A DNA stretch of 64,000 bases from assembly GCF_016921195.1 (NCBI RefSeq), contig NZ_JAFGYF010000001.1, forward strand, positions 868,001-932,000, read 5' to 3'. Below, piece by piece: positions 44,524-52,220 of this stretch. Each line of letters opens with the position of its first letter. Positions within the stretch are counted from its first letter, which is position 1. The notes under the pieces were generated by a model that saw only the letters and a program-made list of their open reading frames with translations, was not told the DNA's origin and searched no databases. A program made the translations under genes and the position numbers. Origin of the DNA: Cellulosimicrobium cellulans (GTDB taxonomy: Bacteria > Actinomycetota > Actinomycetes > Actinomycetales > Cellulomonadaceae).

Positions 44524-46143
44524 GTGCGGGTGCACACGACCCCTGAGGGCCCGCCCGTCCGCCGCGTCCTGTTCCCGGGCCGTCACCACGTCGTCACGCG
44601 CTACCAGGTCGACTACCTGCGGGCACTGCGTGCCGGGCTCGTGCGCGACCTCGACGGGCGGCGCGTGCGCTGCGCCCCCGACGTCGAGGTCGTCTGGGTC
44701 GTCACGTCCGCGAACCACGCGGGCACGCGTCGCAACCCGCTGCCGGGCCACCGCCGCGAGGCGCTCGTCGAGAACGTGACCACCCGGGAGGGTCTCGCGT
44801 CGGTGGTCGTCCCCGTGCCCGACGTGGCGCCCGACGACCGCTTCGCGCAGCTCGTCGTGACGAGCGTCGCGACCGCGACCGGCGTCACGCCCGACCCGGC
44901 CGACACCGTCGTCGCGTGCTCGACGCCCGCGCTCGTCGACGCGTACCGCGCGCTCGGGTACCGCGTCGCCGGCGTCGAGCTCGACGCCGCCGAGTCCGGT
45001 GGCGAGGTCCCCGCCCGCCCGTGGGACGTCGTCGAGCAGATCGCGGCGGGCGACGAGCGCTGGCGCGACGTCGCGCACCCCGCCGTCCCGGAGTTCTACG
45101 CGCGCTACCGGTTCGTCGAGGACGTCCGGCGGATCTTCGCGGACCCCGTCGTCTCGGGGGACGGCGACCTCACGTCGACGCGCGACTACCGCACGTACGC
45201 CGCCGCGTTCGAGGACGCGTCGGCGCGCAAGTGGGCCCAGGTGGCGCCGTACGTGCGGCCCGGGCGGATCGTCGACATCGGGTGCGCGACCGGCGGCCTG
45301 CTCGAGCACGTCGCGCGCGAGCCGCGCCTGCACGAGTCCGACCTGTTCGGCGTCGACGTCGCGCGGCACCTCGTCGCCGAGGCCGAGCACAAGAAGGCGC
45401 AGGGCGCGTTCGCGAACCCGCACGTCTGGTTCGTGCAGGCCAACATCCTCGACCGCTCCGTGATGCCCGACGCCTCCGTCGACACCACCCTGACGATCGC
45501 CCTCACGCACGAGGTCTCGTCGTACGGGGACGGCGTGCGCGACGTCGAGACCTTCGCGCGCCGCGTCCATGCCCACACGCGGCCCGGGGGTGTGTGGATC
45601 AACTCGGACGTGTGCGGTCCTGCCGAGCCGGACCGCGTCGTGGTGCTCACGCTGCGGACCGACGACGGCGCCGCCGCCACCGGGGACGGGCCCGGTGGCG
45701 CGCGCACCGATCTGGACGACCTCGCGCGCGAGGAGGTCGCGGCCTGGGTCGGTGCCTTGTCCACCGACGCGCGCCTGGTCCAGTTCGCGCACGACTTCCC
45801 GCGTCTGTCCCACGCCGCGTTCGCCCCCGAGCGCCTGGCGCCGGGGTCCTGGCGGCTCACCCTGCGCGAGGCCATGGAGTTCCTGACCCGCAAGGACTAC
45901 GTCGACAACTGGCTGTCCGAGTGCCACGAGCGGTTCTGCGACCTCAGCGGCCCGCGCTGGGCGGACCTGCTCGCGGACGCCGGGTTCGAGCTCGAGCCGG
46001 GCAGCGGGGCGTGGCGCAACGAGTGGGTCGTGGAGCACGCGTTCGAGCCCGTCGCCGCGCTGCACGACGCCGGGACCGGCGAACCCGTCGACTGGCCCGA
46101 CACGCACGTCCTCACCGTCGCGCGCCGCCCCGAGCTCAGCTGA
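44524..46143 (+). CDS. Nucleotidyltransferase-like / SAM-methyltransferase fusion
   Basis: 539-residue cytoplasmic protein with two halves. Residues ~10-170 look like an NMN/cytidylyltransferase Rossmann fold: VRRVLFPGRHHVVTRYQVDYL at the nucleotide-binding strand-loop, VVWVVTSANHAGTRRNPLPG and HRREALVENV resembling SAxxxxTxxNPFxxxeR. The catalytic (H/T)xGH motif is degenerate (HHVVTRYQ). Residues ~225-520 are a class I methyltransferase: RIVDIGCATGGLLEHVA (SAM loop), DLFGVDVARHLVAEAE, DTTLTIALTHEVSSYGDG and RPGGVWINSDV. Start uncertain: GTG at 44524, GTG at 44530 or TTG at 44494. I do not know a described protein of this architecture. Confidence 0.65.
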   Translation: MRVHTTPEGPPVRRVLFPGRHHVVTRYQVDYLRALRAGLVRDLDGRRVRCAPDVEVVWVVTSANHAGTRRNPLPGHRREALVENVTTREGLASVVVPVPDVAPDDRFAQLVVTSVATATGVTPDPADTVVACSTPALVDAYRALGYRVAGVELDAAESGGEVPARPWDVVEQIAAGDERWRDVAHPAVPEFYARYRFVEDVRRIFADPVVSGDGDLTSTRDYRTYAAAFEDASARKWAQVAPYVRPGRIVDIGCATGGLLEHVAREPRLHESDLFGVDVARHLVAEAEHKKAQGAFANPHVWFVQANILDRSVMPDASVDTTLTIALTHEVSSYGDGVRDVETFARRVHAHTRPGGVWINSDVCGPAEPDRVVVLTLRTDDGAAATGDGPGGARTDLDDLAREEVAAWVGALSTDARLVQFAHDFPRLSHAAFAPERLAPGSWRLTLREAMEFLTRKDYVDNWLSECHERFCDLSGPRWADLLADAGFELEPGSGAWRNEWVVEHAFEPVAALHDAGTGEPVDWPDTHVLTVARRPELS

Positions 46144-46148
46144 CCCAC

Positions 46149-46269
46149 CGAGGTAGGCCCCGGCAGCGCGAGGTAGAGCCCTGGTCGCACGAGGTAGAGC
46201 CCCGGTCCGGCGAGGTAGAGGCCCGGTCATGACCAGGGCTCTACCTCGCCGGACCGGGGCTCTACCTCG
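46149..46269. repeat. REP-like cluster of six 18-bp units forming an 80-bp palindrome
   Basis: Four direct units of CGAGGTAGAGCCCYGGTC type (starts 46149, 46169, 46190, 46211) and two inverted units (46231-46248 and 46252-46269). Inverted units are exact complements of units 2 and 3. Bases 46190-46229 pair with 46230-46269 with only 2 mismatches in 40, the centre being GGTCATGACC. Located between two co-directional genes. Confidence 0.85.
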
Positions 46270-46290
46270 GGAGGCGGGGTGGCGAGGTCG

Positions 46291-46296
46291 TAGGCT
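46291..46296 (+). promoter_or_regulatory. -10 box TAGGCT for a leaderless transcript
   Basis: TAGGCT, 6 bases, GTG at 46303; directly downstream of the palindromic repeat cluster. Confidence 0.5.
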
Positions 46297-46302
46297 CGGA
46301 GC

Positions 46303-46899
46303 GTGCTCCTCGACGCCCGCACGCTGCGCGGCCTCCAGGACGGGACCGTGACCCTCGCGTTCCGCCGCTGGACGGCGCCCCGGGTAAAGGTCGGGACGCT
46401 CCAGCGCACGCGGATCGGGGTCGTCGAGGTGACGTCGGTCGAGCGCGTGCCCGTCGGCCCGGACGGCGCGCCGCTGGTGTCCGACGACGAGGCGCGGCTC
46501 GCCGGGATGGCGTCGCCCGAGCAGGTGCTCGCGCGGGGCGCAGCGCGCGAGGGCGACCTCTACCGGGTAGGGATCCGCCTCGCGGGGCCCGATCCGCGCG
46601 TCGCGCTGCGCGAGGACGCCGACCTGGACGCGGCCGCCGTCGAGCAGATCCGCGCCGCGCTGGACCGCAAGGACCGCGCCGCCGCCGAGCCGTGGACCCG
46701 GCAGTACCTCGAGCTGGTCGCGGCGCACGAGGGGGTCGTCGCGCGCGAGCTCGCCGCGGGGCTCGGGATGGCGCGCGACGACTTCAAGGTGCGCGTACGC
46801 CGCCTCAAGGAGCTGGGCCTCACCGAGAGCCTCGACGTCGGCTACCGACTCTCCCCGCGCGGCCGGGCCTACCTCGACGCGACGGCGCCCGGCGACTGA
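46303..46899 (+). CDS. ASCH-like domain protein with winged-helix tail
   Basis: 198-residue protein. N-terminal ~90 residues are PUA/ASCH-like: LRGLQDGTVTLAFRRWTAPR, VKVGTLQRTRIGVVEVTSVE. C-terminal ~75 residues resemble a winged helix: ELVAAHEGVVARELAAGLGM, FKVRVRRLKELGLTESLDVG, YRLSPRGRAYL. An RNA- or modified-base-binding role is typical for ASCH folds; the specific target is unknown. Leaderless GTG start. Confidence 0.72.
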   Translation: MLLDARTLRGLQDGTVTLAFRRWTAPRVKVGTLQRTRIGVVEVTSVERVPVGPDGAPLVSDDEARLAGMASPEQVLARGAAREGDLYRVGIRLAGPDPRVALREDADLDAAAVEQIRAALDRKDRAAAEPWTRQYLELVAAHEGVVARELAAGLGMARDDFKVRVRRLKELGLTESLDVGYRLSPRGRAYLDATAPGD

Positions 46900-46918
46900 C
46901 GCCGGGCGTCCCTGGCGG

Positions 46919-47521
46919 TCAGCGAGCCGTCTCGCCCGACGGCGACGAGGTGCCGACAGGTTCGGCGGGCTCGCCGATCGCCGGGAGGCCGTCGATGCTC
47001 GTGGAGTTCTTGGTGACGCGGTAGGCGTCGAGCTGCTCCGGGGTCTTGCGGTCGGCCCAGCGGTCGAGCAGGACCCGGTCCTCGACGAGCGTCATGCGGG
47101 GCACGGAGAACCCGCACGAGTCGGAGACCCGGGTGACGTCGATGACCACGGCACCCCGCTGTCCGGCCGTCTCCTGCTTGGGGAAGTGGGGCCGCAGCAC
47201 GTCGAACTCCGGGGTGCCGGCCTCGACGTACCGGCCGGTCCCGTGGAAGCGGACGATGTTGGGCGGACCGTCGAACGCGCAGAACATCACGACGATCCGT
47301 CCGTTCTCGCGCAGGTGCGCCGGCGTCTCCGCGCCCGAACCGGTGTAGTCGAGGTAGGCGACGCGGTGCGGGCCCAGGACCGCGAACGTCCCTGCCATGC
47401 CCTTGGGCGCGACGTTGACGTGGCCGTCGGCCGCCAGCGGGGCGGTGCCGACGAAGAACACGGGCTGTGCGAGGACGAACGAGGCCAGTCGGTCGGTGAT
47501 CTCTGCGTGCACGGTCGCCAT
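46919..47521 (-). CDS. Pyridoxamine 5'-phosphate oxidase-like flavoprotein
   Basis: 200-residue split-barrel protein: ITDRLASFVLAQPVFFVGTAP, HVNVAPKGMAGTFAVLGPHR, YLDYTGSGAETPAHLRENGR, IVVMFCAFDGPPNIVRFHGTG are classical PNPOx-like/FMN-binding blocks. Such proteins bind FMN, F420 or haem; the true substrate is not predictable here. ATG start. The 3' end is 19 bases from the convergent ASCH gene. Confidence 0.85.
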   Translation of the reverse strand: MATVHAEITDRLASFVLAQPVFFVGTAPLAADGHVNVAPKGMAGTFAVLGPHRVAYLDYTGSGAETPAHLRENGRIVVMFCAFDGPPNIVRFHGTGRYVEAGTPEFDVLRPHFPKQETAGQRGAVVIDVTRVSDSCGFSVPRMTLVEDRVLLDRWADRKTPEQLDAYRVTKNSTSIDGLPAIGEPAEPVGTSSPSGETAR

Positions 47522-47637
47522 GGCGCGAGTCTGGCACCGGCGCCGGTGGGCGGGGACCGCGTCCGGTGGATGAGCACACCATGGCGGCTCCGCCTCGGCG
47601 CCGCGCGGGCGTGCGGCCCTGACCGCTGGATCCGCTC

Positions 47638-48762
47638 TCAGGTGCGCTCGAGCAGGACCGCGACCTCGTAGTGCGACGTCTGCGGGAACATGTCGAGCAC
47701 CCGGGCGGCGCGCGGGCGCAGGGACGGCATGAGCGCGAGGTCGCGCGCGAGCGACGTCGCGTTGCAGCTCGAGTAGACGACGTGCCCGACGCCGGACTGC
47801 TCGAGCCACGTGCTGAGCGTCTCGCCGATGCCGCGCCGTGGCGGGTTGACGACGACGAGGTCCGGCACCTCCCGCCGGGACAGCGCGAACGCCGTCGCGT
47901 CCTGCGCGAGGAACGTCGTGCGGTCGAGGCCCGCGTCCCGCGCGGTGAGCCGTGCGCTCGCCACGGCCTCGGCGCTCGTCTCGACGCCGACGACGTCGCG
48001 ACCCGGCCCTGCGACGTGCAGCGCGAACCCGCCCACGCCGCAGTAGAGGTCCCAGACCGTGGCGGGCGCGGCGTCGTCCACCCACTCCTGTCCCTGGCGG
48101 TAGAGCGCGGCTGCGACGTCGGTGTTGGTCTGGAAGAAGCTCTGCGGGCGCAGGTGCAGATCGATCCCGTTGACGCGCATGCGCAGCGTCTCGGCCTCGG
48201 TGAGGACGATCTCGGTCTCGCCCTCGACGACGGCCTTGTGCTCGGGGTGCAGGTTCGCGGAGACGACGCGGAGCGAGGGCAGCGCGGCGAGCAGGCTCGG
48301 AAGGTGCTTGTGGATCCGCGGCAACGACTCGGTGGACCGCAGGACGAACCGCGCCATGAGGTCGCCGTCGGGGGAGAGCGTGACGAGCACGTACTTCAGC
48401 TCGCCGCGGCGCGCGCGCACGTCGTAGGGGACGAGCCGCGCGCGCGTCACGAACTCCGCGAACGCCGGGAACGACGCCTGGAGCGCGGGCGGGTAGAGCG
48501 GGCAGTCGGTGAGGTCGACGCCGCCGCCCTCGCCGAGGATGCCCAGCACCGGGGCGTCCGTCGTGCCCGTGACGACCATCTTCGCCTTGTTGCGGAAGCC
48601 CGACTCGGCCGACTCGACCGTGGGCAGCCAGGTCAGGTCGGGCGCGAGCGGCGCGAGGAGGTCGGCGCAGTGCTCCTGCTTGCCGGTGAGCTGTGCCGGG
48701 TAGGCGAGCTCGAGGAGGCTGCACGACCGGCACCGGCCGGCGTCGTAGTGGTGGCACTGCAC
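47638..48762 (-). CDS. rlmC: 23S rRNA (uracil-C5)-methyltransferase RlmC
   Basis: 374-residue TrmA-family enzyme, matching E. coli RlmC in length and in FeS-cluster cysteines Cys3, Cys11, Cys14 (MQCHHYDAGRCRSCS) and Cys87 (LTDCPLY). SAM domain: VWDLYCGVGGFALHVA, FFQTNTDVAAALY, VNPPRRGIGE; catalytic Cys in YSSCNATSLARDL. Expected to methylate U747-equivalent in 23S rRNA. GTG start, leaderless with TAGACT 7 bases upstream. Confidence 0.93.
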   Translation of the reverse strand: MQCHHYDAGRCRSCSLLELAYPAQLTGKQEHCADLLAPLAPDLTWLPTVESAESGFRNKAKMVVTGTTDAPVLGILGEGGGVDLTDCPLYPPALQASFPAFAEFVTRARLVPYDVRARRGELKYVLVTLSPDGDLMARFVLRSTESLPRIHKHLPSLLAALPSLRVVSANLHPEHKAVVEGETEIVLTEAETLRMRVNGIDLHLRPQSFFQTNTDVAAALYRQGQEWVDDAAPATVWDLYCGVGGFALHVAGPGRDVVGVETSAEAVASARLTARDAGLDRTTFLAQDATAFALSRREVPDLVVVNPPRRGIGETLSTWLEQSGVGHVVYSSCNATSLARDLALMPSLRPRAARVLDMFPQTSHYEVAVLLERT

Positions 48763-48769
48763 TCGTTCG

Positions 48770-48775
48770 AGTCTA
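48770..48775 (-). promoter_or_regulatory. -10 box TAGACT for a leaderless rlmC transcript
   Basis: TAGACT on the minus strand, 7 bases, then GTG. Confidence 0.5.
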
Positions 48776-48820
48776 GGTCCCGGCGCGGTACGGGTACCGC
48801 GATCCCCGGGGACGACGCCG

Positions 48821-48834
48821 TGGGAGCGCTCCCT
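48821..48834 (+). promoter_or_regulatory. CelR/CebR-type operator 1
   Basis: TGGGAGCGCTCCCT: 13 of 14 bases of the LacI-family CelR/CebR palindrome TGGGAGCGCTCCCA. Lies 23 bases before the -10-like TACGGT (48857-48862). Confidence 0.8.
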
Positions 48835-48864
48835 GGCGCGTTCGTCCGAGGTCGGCTACGGTCG

Positions 48865-48878
48865 TGGCAGCGCTCCCA
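48865..48878 (+). promoter_or_regulatory. CelR/CebR-type operator 2
   Basis: TGGCAGCGCTCCCA: 13 of 14 bases of the same palindrome, directly downstream of TACGGT, so a bound repressor would block the transcription start. Centre-to-centre distance to operator 1 is 44 bp. Confidence 0.8.
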
Positions 48879-48960
48879 CATCGGTGTGGGCGGTGCTGTC
48901 GCCGGGCCGGTCCGGCGGGTGCGGTTACGACGGAGCAACCGAACAAGGAGCAGATCCGGC

Positions 48961-50610
48961 ATGAGCCTCGACAGGCGGAGAAGAAGCAGGCGAGCATGGG
49001 CGGCGCTGTGCGCGGCGGTCCTCGCGGTGAGCGGGGCGGTCGTCGGTGCGGCGGCCCCCGCGAGCGCGGTCCCGGCGACCATCCCGCTCACGATCACCAA
49101 CGACTCGGGCAAGGGACCGATCTACCTGTACGTCCTCGGCGAGCGCGACGGCGTCGCCGGCTGGGCCGACGCGGGCGGCGCGTTCCACCCGTGGCCCGGC
49201 GGGGTCGGGCCCGTGCCCGTCCCGGCGCCCGACGCGTCGATCGCGGGCCCCGGCCCCGGCCAGTCCGTGACGATCCAGCTCCCGAAGCTGTCCGGGCGCG
49301 TCTACTACTCGTACGGCCAGAAGATGACGTTCCAGATCGTGCTGGACGGACGGCTCGTCCAGCCCGCGGTCCAGAACGACTCCGACCCCAACCGGAACAT
49401 CCTCTTCAACTGGACCGAGTACACGCTCAACGACGGCGGGCTGTGGATCAACAGCACGCAGGTGGACCACTGGTCCGCGCCGTACCAGGTCGGGGTGAAG
49501 CGCGCCGACGGCCACGTGCTCAGCACGGGCATGCTCAAGCCGGACGGGTACGAGGCCTTCTACTCCGGGCTGCAGTCCGCGGGCTGGGGCGGGCTGATCC
49601 AGCGTGCGCCCGACGGCAGCGTGCTGCGCGCCCTCAACCCGTCGCACGGGATCGACGTCGGGAAGATCTCCTCCGCGTCGATCGACTCGTACGTCACCGA
49701 GGTGTGGAACTCGTACCGCACGCGCGACATGGTCGTCACGCCGTTCTCCCACGAGCCCGGAACCCAGTTCCGCGGCCGGGTCGACGGCGACTGGTTCCGG
49801 TTCAGGAACGGGTCCGGCCAGGAGGTCGCGGCCTTCACGAAGCCGGACGCGTCGAGCGTCTACGGGTGCCACAAGGACCTCCAGGCGCCGAACGACCACG
49901 TCGTCGGGCCCATCGCGCGCACGCTGTGCGCGGCGCTCGTCCGCACGACGGCGCTGAGCAACCCGAACCAGCCCGACGCGAGCGACGCCGGCTTCTACCA
50001 GGACGCGCGGACCAACGTGTACGCCAAGCTCGCCCACCAGCAGATGGCGAACGGCAAGGCGTACGCGTTCGCGTTCGACGACGTCGGCGCGCACGAGTCG
50101 CTCGTCCACGACGGCAACCCGCAGGCCGCGTACATCAAGCTCGACCCGTTCACGGGCACCGCGACGCCCCTCGGCGACGGCGGAGGCGGCACCGAGCAGC
50201 CGAACCCCGGCGGCGGCCTGCCGACCGGCACCGGTGCCCTCCGGATCAACGACGCGCTGTGCCTCGACGTGCCGTGGGCCGACCCGACCGACACCAACCA
50301 GGTCCAGCTCGCGACCTGCAGTGGCAACGCGGCGCAGCAGTGGACGCGCGGGTCGGACGGGACCGTGCGAGCGCTGGGCAAGTGCCTCGACGTCGCGCGC
50401 AGCGGGACGGCGGACGGCACCGTCGTCTGGATCTACACGTGCAACGGGACGGGCGCCCAGCAATGGGTCTACGACGCCGGGACCAAGGCCCTGCGCAACC
50501 CGCAGTCCGGCAAGTGCCTCGACGCTCAGGGCGGAGCGCCGCTCCGCGACGGCCAGAAGGTCCAGCTCTGGACCTGCAACCAGACCGAGGCCCAGCGCTG
50601 GTCGTTCTGA
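48961..50610 (+). CDS. Secreted GH64 endo-beta-1,3-glucanase with ricin lectin domain
   Basis: 549-residue exported enzyme that hydrolyses beta-1,3-glucans such as laminarin and yeast/fungal walls, releasing laminaripentaose-type products in the family. Signal peptide with cleavage likely after ASA36. GH64 catalytic domain ~37-400, with Glu153 (FNWTEYT) and Asp169 (NSTQVDHW) matching the known Glu/Asp pair spaced 16 residues. Gly/Pro linker ~402-420, then a QxW-repeat ricin B-type lectin (LCLDVPWADPTDTNQVQL, ATCSGNAAQQW, YTCNGTGAQQW, WTCNQTEAQRW). From memory it is nearly collinear with the 548-residue C. cellulans enzyme. Controlled by two CelR-type boxes. Confidence 0.96.
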   Translation: MSLDRRRRSRRAWAALCAAVLAVSGAVVGAAAPASAVPATIPLTITNDSGKGPIYLYVLGERDGVAGWADAGGAFHPWPGGVGPVPVPAPDASIAGPGPGQSVTIQLPKLSGRVYYSYGQKMTFQIVLDGRLVQPAVQNDSDPNRNILFNWTEYTLNDGGLWINSTQVDHWSAPYQVGVKRADGHVLSTGMLKPDGYEAFYSGLQSAGWGGLIQRAPDGSVLRALNPSHGIDVGKISSASIDSYVTEVWNSYRTRDMVVTPFSHEPGTQFRGRVDGDWFRFRNGSGQEVAAFTKPDASSVYGCHKDLQAPNDHVVGPIARTLCAALVRTTALSNPNQPDASDAGFYQDARTNVYAKLAHQQMANGKAYAFAFDDVGAHESLVHDGNPQAAYIKLDPFTGTATPLGDGGGGTEQPNPGGGLPTGTGALRINDALCLDVPWADPTDTNQVQLATCSGNAAQQWTRGSDGTVRALGKCLDVARSGTADGTVVWIYTCNGTGAQQWVYDAGTKALRNPQSGKCLDAQGGAPLRDGQKVQLWTCNQTEAQRWSF

Positions 50611-50640
50611 CGCCGCCCGGTCCCTGACCGAGCAGCACGC

Positions 50641-50684
50641 CCGGTGCCCGACGTCGCCGCTCGCGGACCGTCGTCGGGCACCGG
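50641..50684 (+). terminator. Bidirectional hairpin after the glucanase
   Basis: Perfect 13-bp stem CCGGTGCCCGACG/CGTCGGGCACCGG with an 18-nt loop, 30 bases after the stop and 11 before the convergent DUF4287 stop. Confidence 0.7.
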
Positions 50685-50694
50685 TGTGCGGCAG

Positions 50695-50982
50695 TCAGGC
50701 CGGCTTGGTCGCCTTGCCGTCGAGCCACAGGGTGTCGGACTCGTCGCGGTGCGTGCCGTCGGACCCCACGTGCTTCGAGGAGATCTGGGGGCCCTTGGTG
50801 ATGACGTGGACGATGGCCATGCCGTGCCCGCGCCCCAGGCCGTAGTCGTCCTTGAGCCACTCGAGGATCGGCGTGGCCTTCGTGGACTCGTCGAACCCGC
50901 GCTCGTGGGCGAGGTCGACGAGCTGGCGCGGGGTGAGGCCTGTCTTGTCCTCGACCGCGTCGAGATAGGCCTGGAAGGACAT
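50695..50982 (-). CDS. DUF4287 domain protein
   Basis: 95-residue soluble protein: MSFQAYLDAVEDKTGLTPRQ, HERGFDESTKATPILEWLKD and YGLGRGHGMAIVHVITKG match the DUF4287 family. Function unknown. AGGAGCACGC sequence precedes ATG. Confidence 0.85.
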   Translation of the reverse strand: MSFQAYLDAVEDKTGLTPRQLVDLAHERGFDESTKATPILEWLKDDYGLGRGHGMAIVHVITKGPQISSKHVGSDGTHRDESDTLWLDGKATKPA

Positions 50983-51055
50983 GCGTGCTCCTCGTCGTCG
51001 GGGGCGGGCCGCTCGACCCGCCGGTGAACCTACCGACGGTCGCCCACACGCGGAC

Positions 51056-51295
51056 TCATCGCTCGGGCCGCGCCGTCCGGCGCGGCGGACGCGGCGGGCG
51101 GGTGCCCGACCGCAGCACGTCCGTCACGGCGTTCTCGACGAGAACGGGGACGAAGTCGCGCACGTGCGCGGTCTGGTACCGCCCGAGCTCCGCGAGCACC
51201 TGGTCGCGGACGTCGTCAGCCGGCACGTCCGGGAAGCGCGCACTGATCCGCTCGACCACGACGTCGATCTCGCGGTCCTCGTCCTCGATCGCCAT
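51056..51295 (-). CDS. Small three-helix-bundle domain protein
   Basis: 79-residue protein: EDREIDVVVERISARFPDV, DVRDQVLAELGRYQTAHVRDF, VPVLVENAVTDVLR predict three helices as in DUF3562-like proteins, with a basic Pro/Arg tail. Function unknown. ATG start without a clear ribosome site. Confidence 0.7.
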   Translation of the reverse strand: MAIEDEDREIDVVVERISARFPDVPADDVRDQVLAELGRYQTAHVRDFVPVLVENAVTDVLRSGTRPPRPPRRTARPER

Positions 51296-51472
51296 GACCC
51301 GACGTTCCGGCCCGTACGCCGTCGAACGCAACCAACACGGGGTGAACAGGTGGCGGCCGAGTGGGTGACCCGGGTGTCGCGAATCAGTCGCGCGCCCCGA
51401 GGGCGCTCTCGACGGGCCGGTAGAGGCTCGGTGGCGACGGTCCACGCCTCGCTGTTCGGAGATCCTCGTCCA

Positions 51473-52057
51473 CTAGCGGCGCGCCGCCGCGGCGCGGACA
51501 TGGGCGCGCTGACCCTGCCGCCCGACGAGGCTGAGGTACTCGACCGGTCCTGCGCTGGTGGCCCCGAACCAGTGCGGGGTCCGCGTGTCGAACTCCGCGG
51601 CCTCTCCGGCGCGGAGCAGGAGGTCGTGGTCGCCGAGCACGAGCCGCAGCGTGCCGTTGAGCACGTACGCCCAGTCGTGCCCCTCGTGGGACCGCAGGTC
51701 GGGCACGTCGTCGTCGTGACCGGCGGGGAGCACGAACTTGTATGCCTGGATCCCTCCGGGGCGGCGTGTGAGCGGGATGATGACGGACCCGTCGGAACAC
51801 GCCACGGGACGCAGGTCGACCCGGGGGTCGGCGGTGCGCGGGGCGTCGACGAGGGCGTCCAGCGTGACCCCGTAGTAGCGGGCGAGCGGGAGGAGCTGCT
51901 CCAAGGTCGGGCGCCGGAGCCCTGCCTCGAGACGCGAGAGGGTGCTGGTCGAGATCCCGGTGGCGGAGGCGAGCGCCGTGAGCGTGATGTCCCGGCGGAG
52001 CCGGAGGTGCTTGAGCCGCGGGCCGACGGTGTCGAGGGTCTGGTCGTCCTGGTCCAT
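51473..52057 (-). CDS. XRE-family regulator with C-terminal cupin
   Basis: 194-residue regulator. N-terminal helix-turn-helix LKHLRLRRDITLTALASATG, ISTSTLSRLEAGLRRPTLEQ; C-terminal cupin (~100-185) with HEGHDWAYVLNGTLRLVLGD, LLLRAGEAAEFDTRTPHWFG. Domain order as in PuuR/small-molecule-sensing regulators. Divergent from an MFS pump that it probably controls. Confidence 0.85.
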   Translation of the reverse strand: MDQDDQTLDTVGPRLKHLRLRRDITLTALASATGISTSTLSRLEAGLRRPTLEQLLPLARYYGVTLDALVDAPRTADPRVDLRPVACSDGSVIIPLTRRPGGIQAYKFVLPAGHDDDVPDLRSHEGHDWAYVLNGTLRLVLGDHDLLLRAGEAAEFDTRTPHWFGATSAGPVEYLSLVGRQGQRAHVRAAAARR

Positions 52058-52067
52058 CCGATCATTT

Positions 52068-52081
52068 TTGCCGTTCAGCAA
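52068..52081. promoter_or_regulatory. Inverted repeat in the XRE/MFS divergent region
   Basis: TTGC-N6-GCAA dyad 11 bases upstream of the XRE start, with a further TTGCC copy at 52088-52092; candidate self-operator. Confidence 0.35.
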
Positions 52082-52220
52082 GGAAAGTTGCCATGCGGAG
52101 AGGGCCAGCGGAGCCTGGCACGGATCCGCCGTCGCGAACCTGTCGTGCGTCCCGCGGCGGCACCCGCCCGTCCGCGTTCGGCGGTCGCGGCGGTCCCGGA
52201 CCGTGAGAGGAACCTCGCCC

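Noticed and set aside
46149-46269. CRISPR array
   Set aside because: Units are 18 bp with 2-6-bp gaps, partly inverted, and no cas genes are present; better described as a palindromic repeat element.
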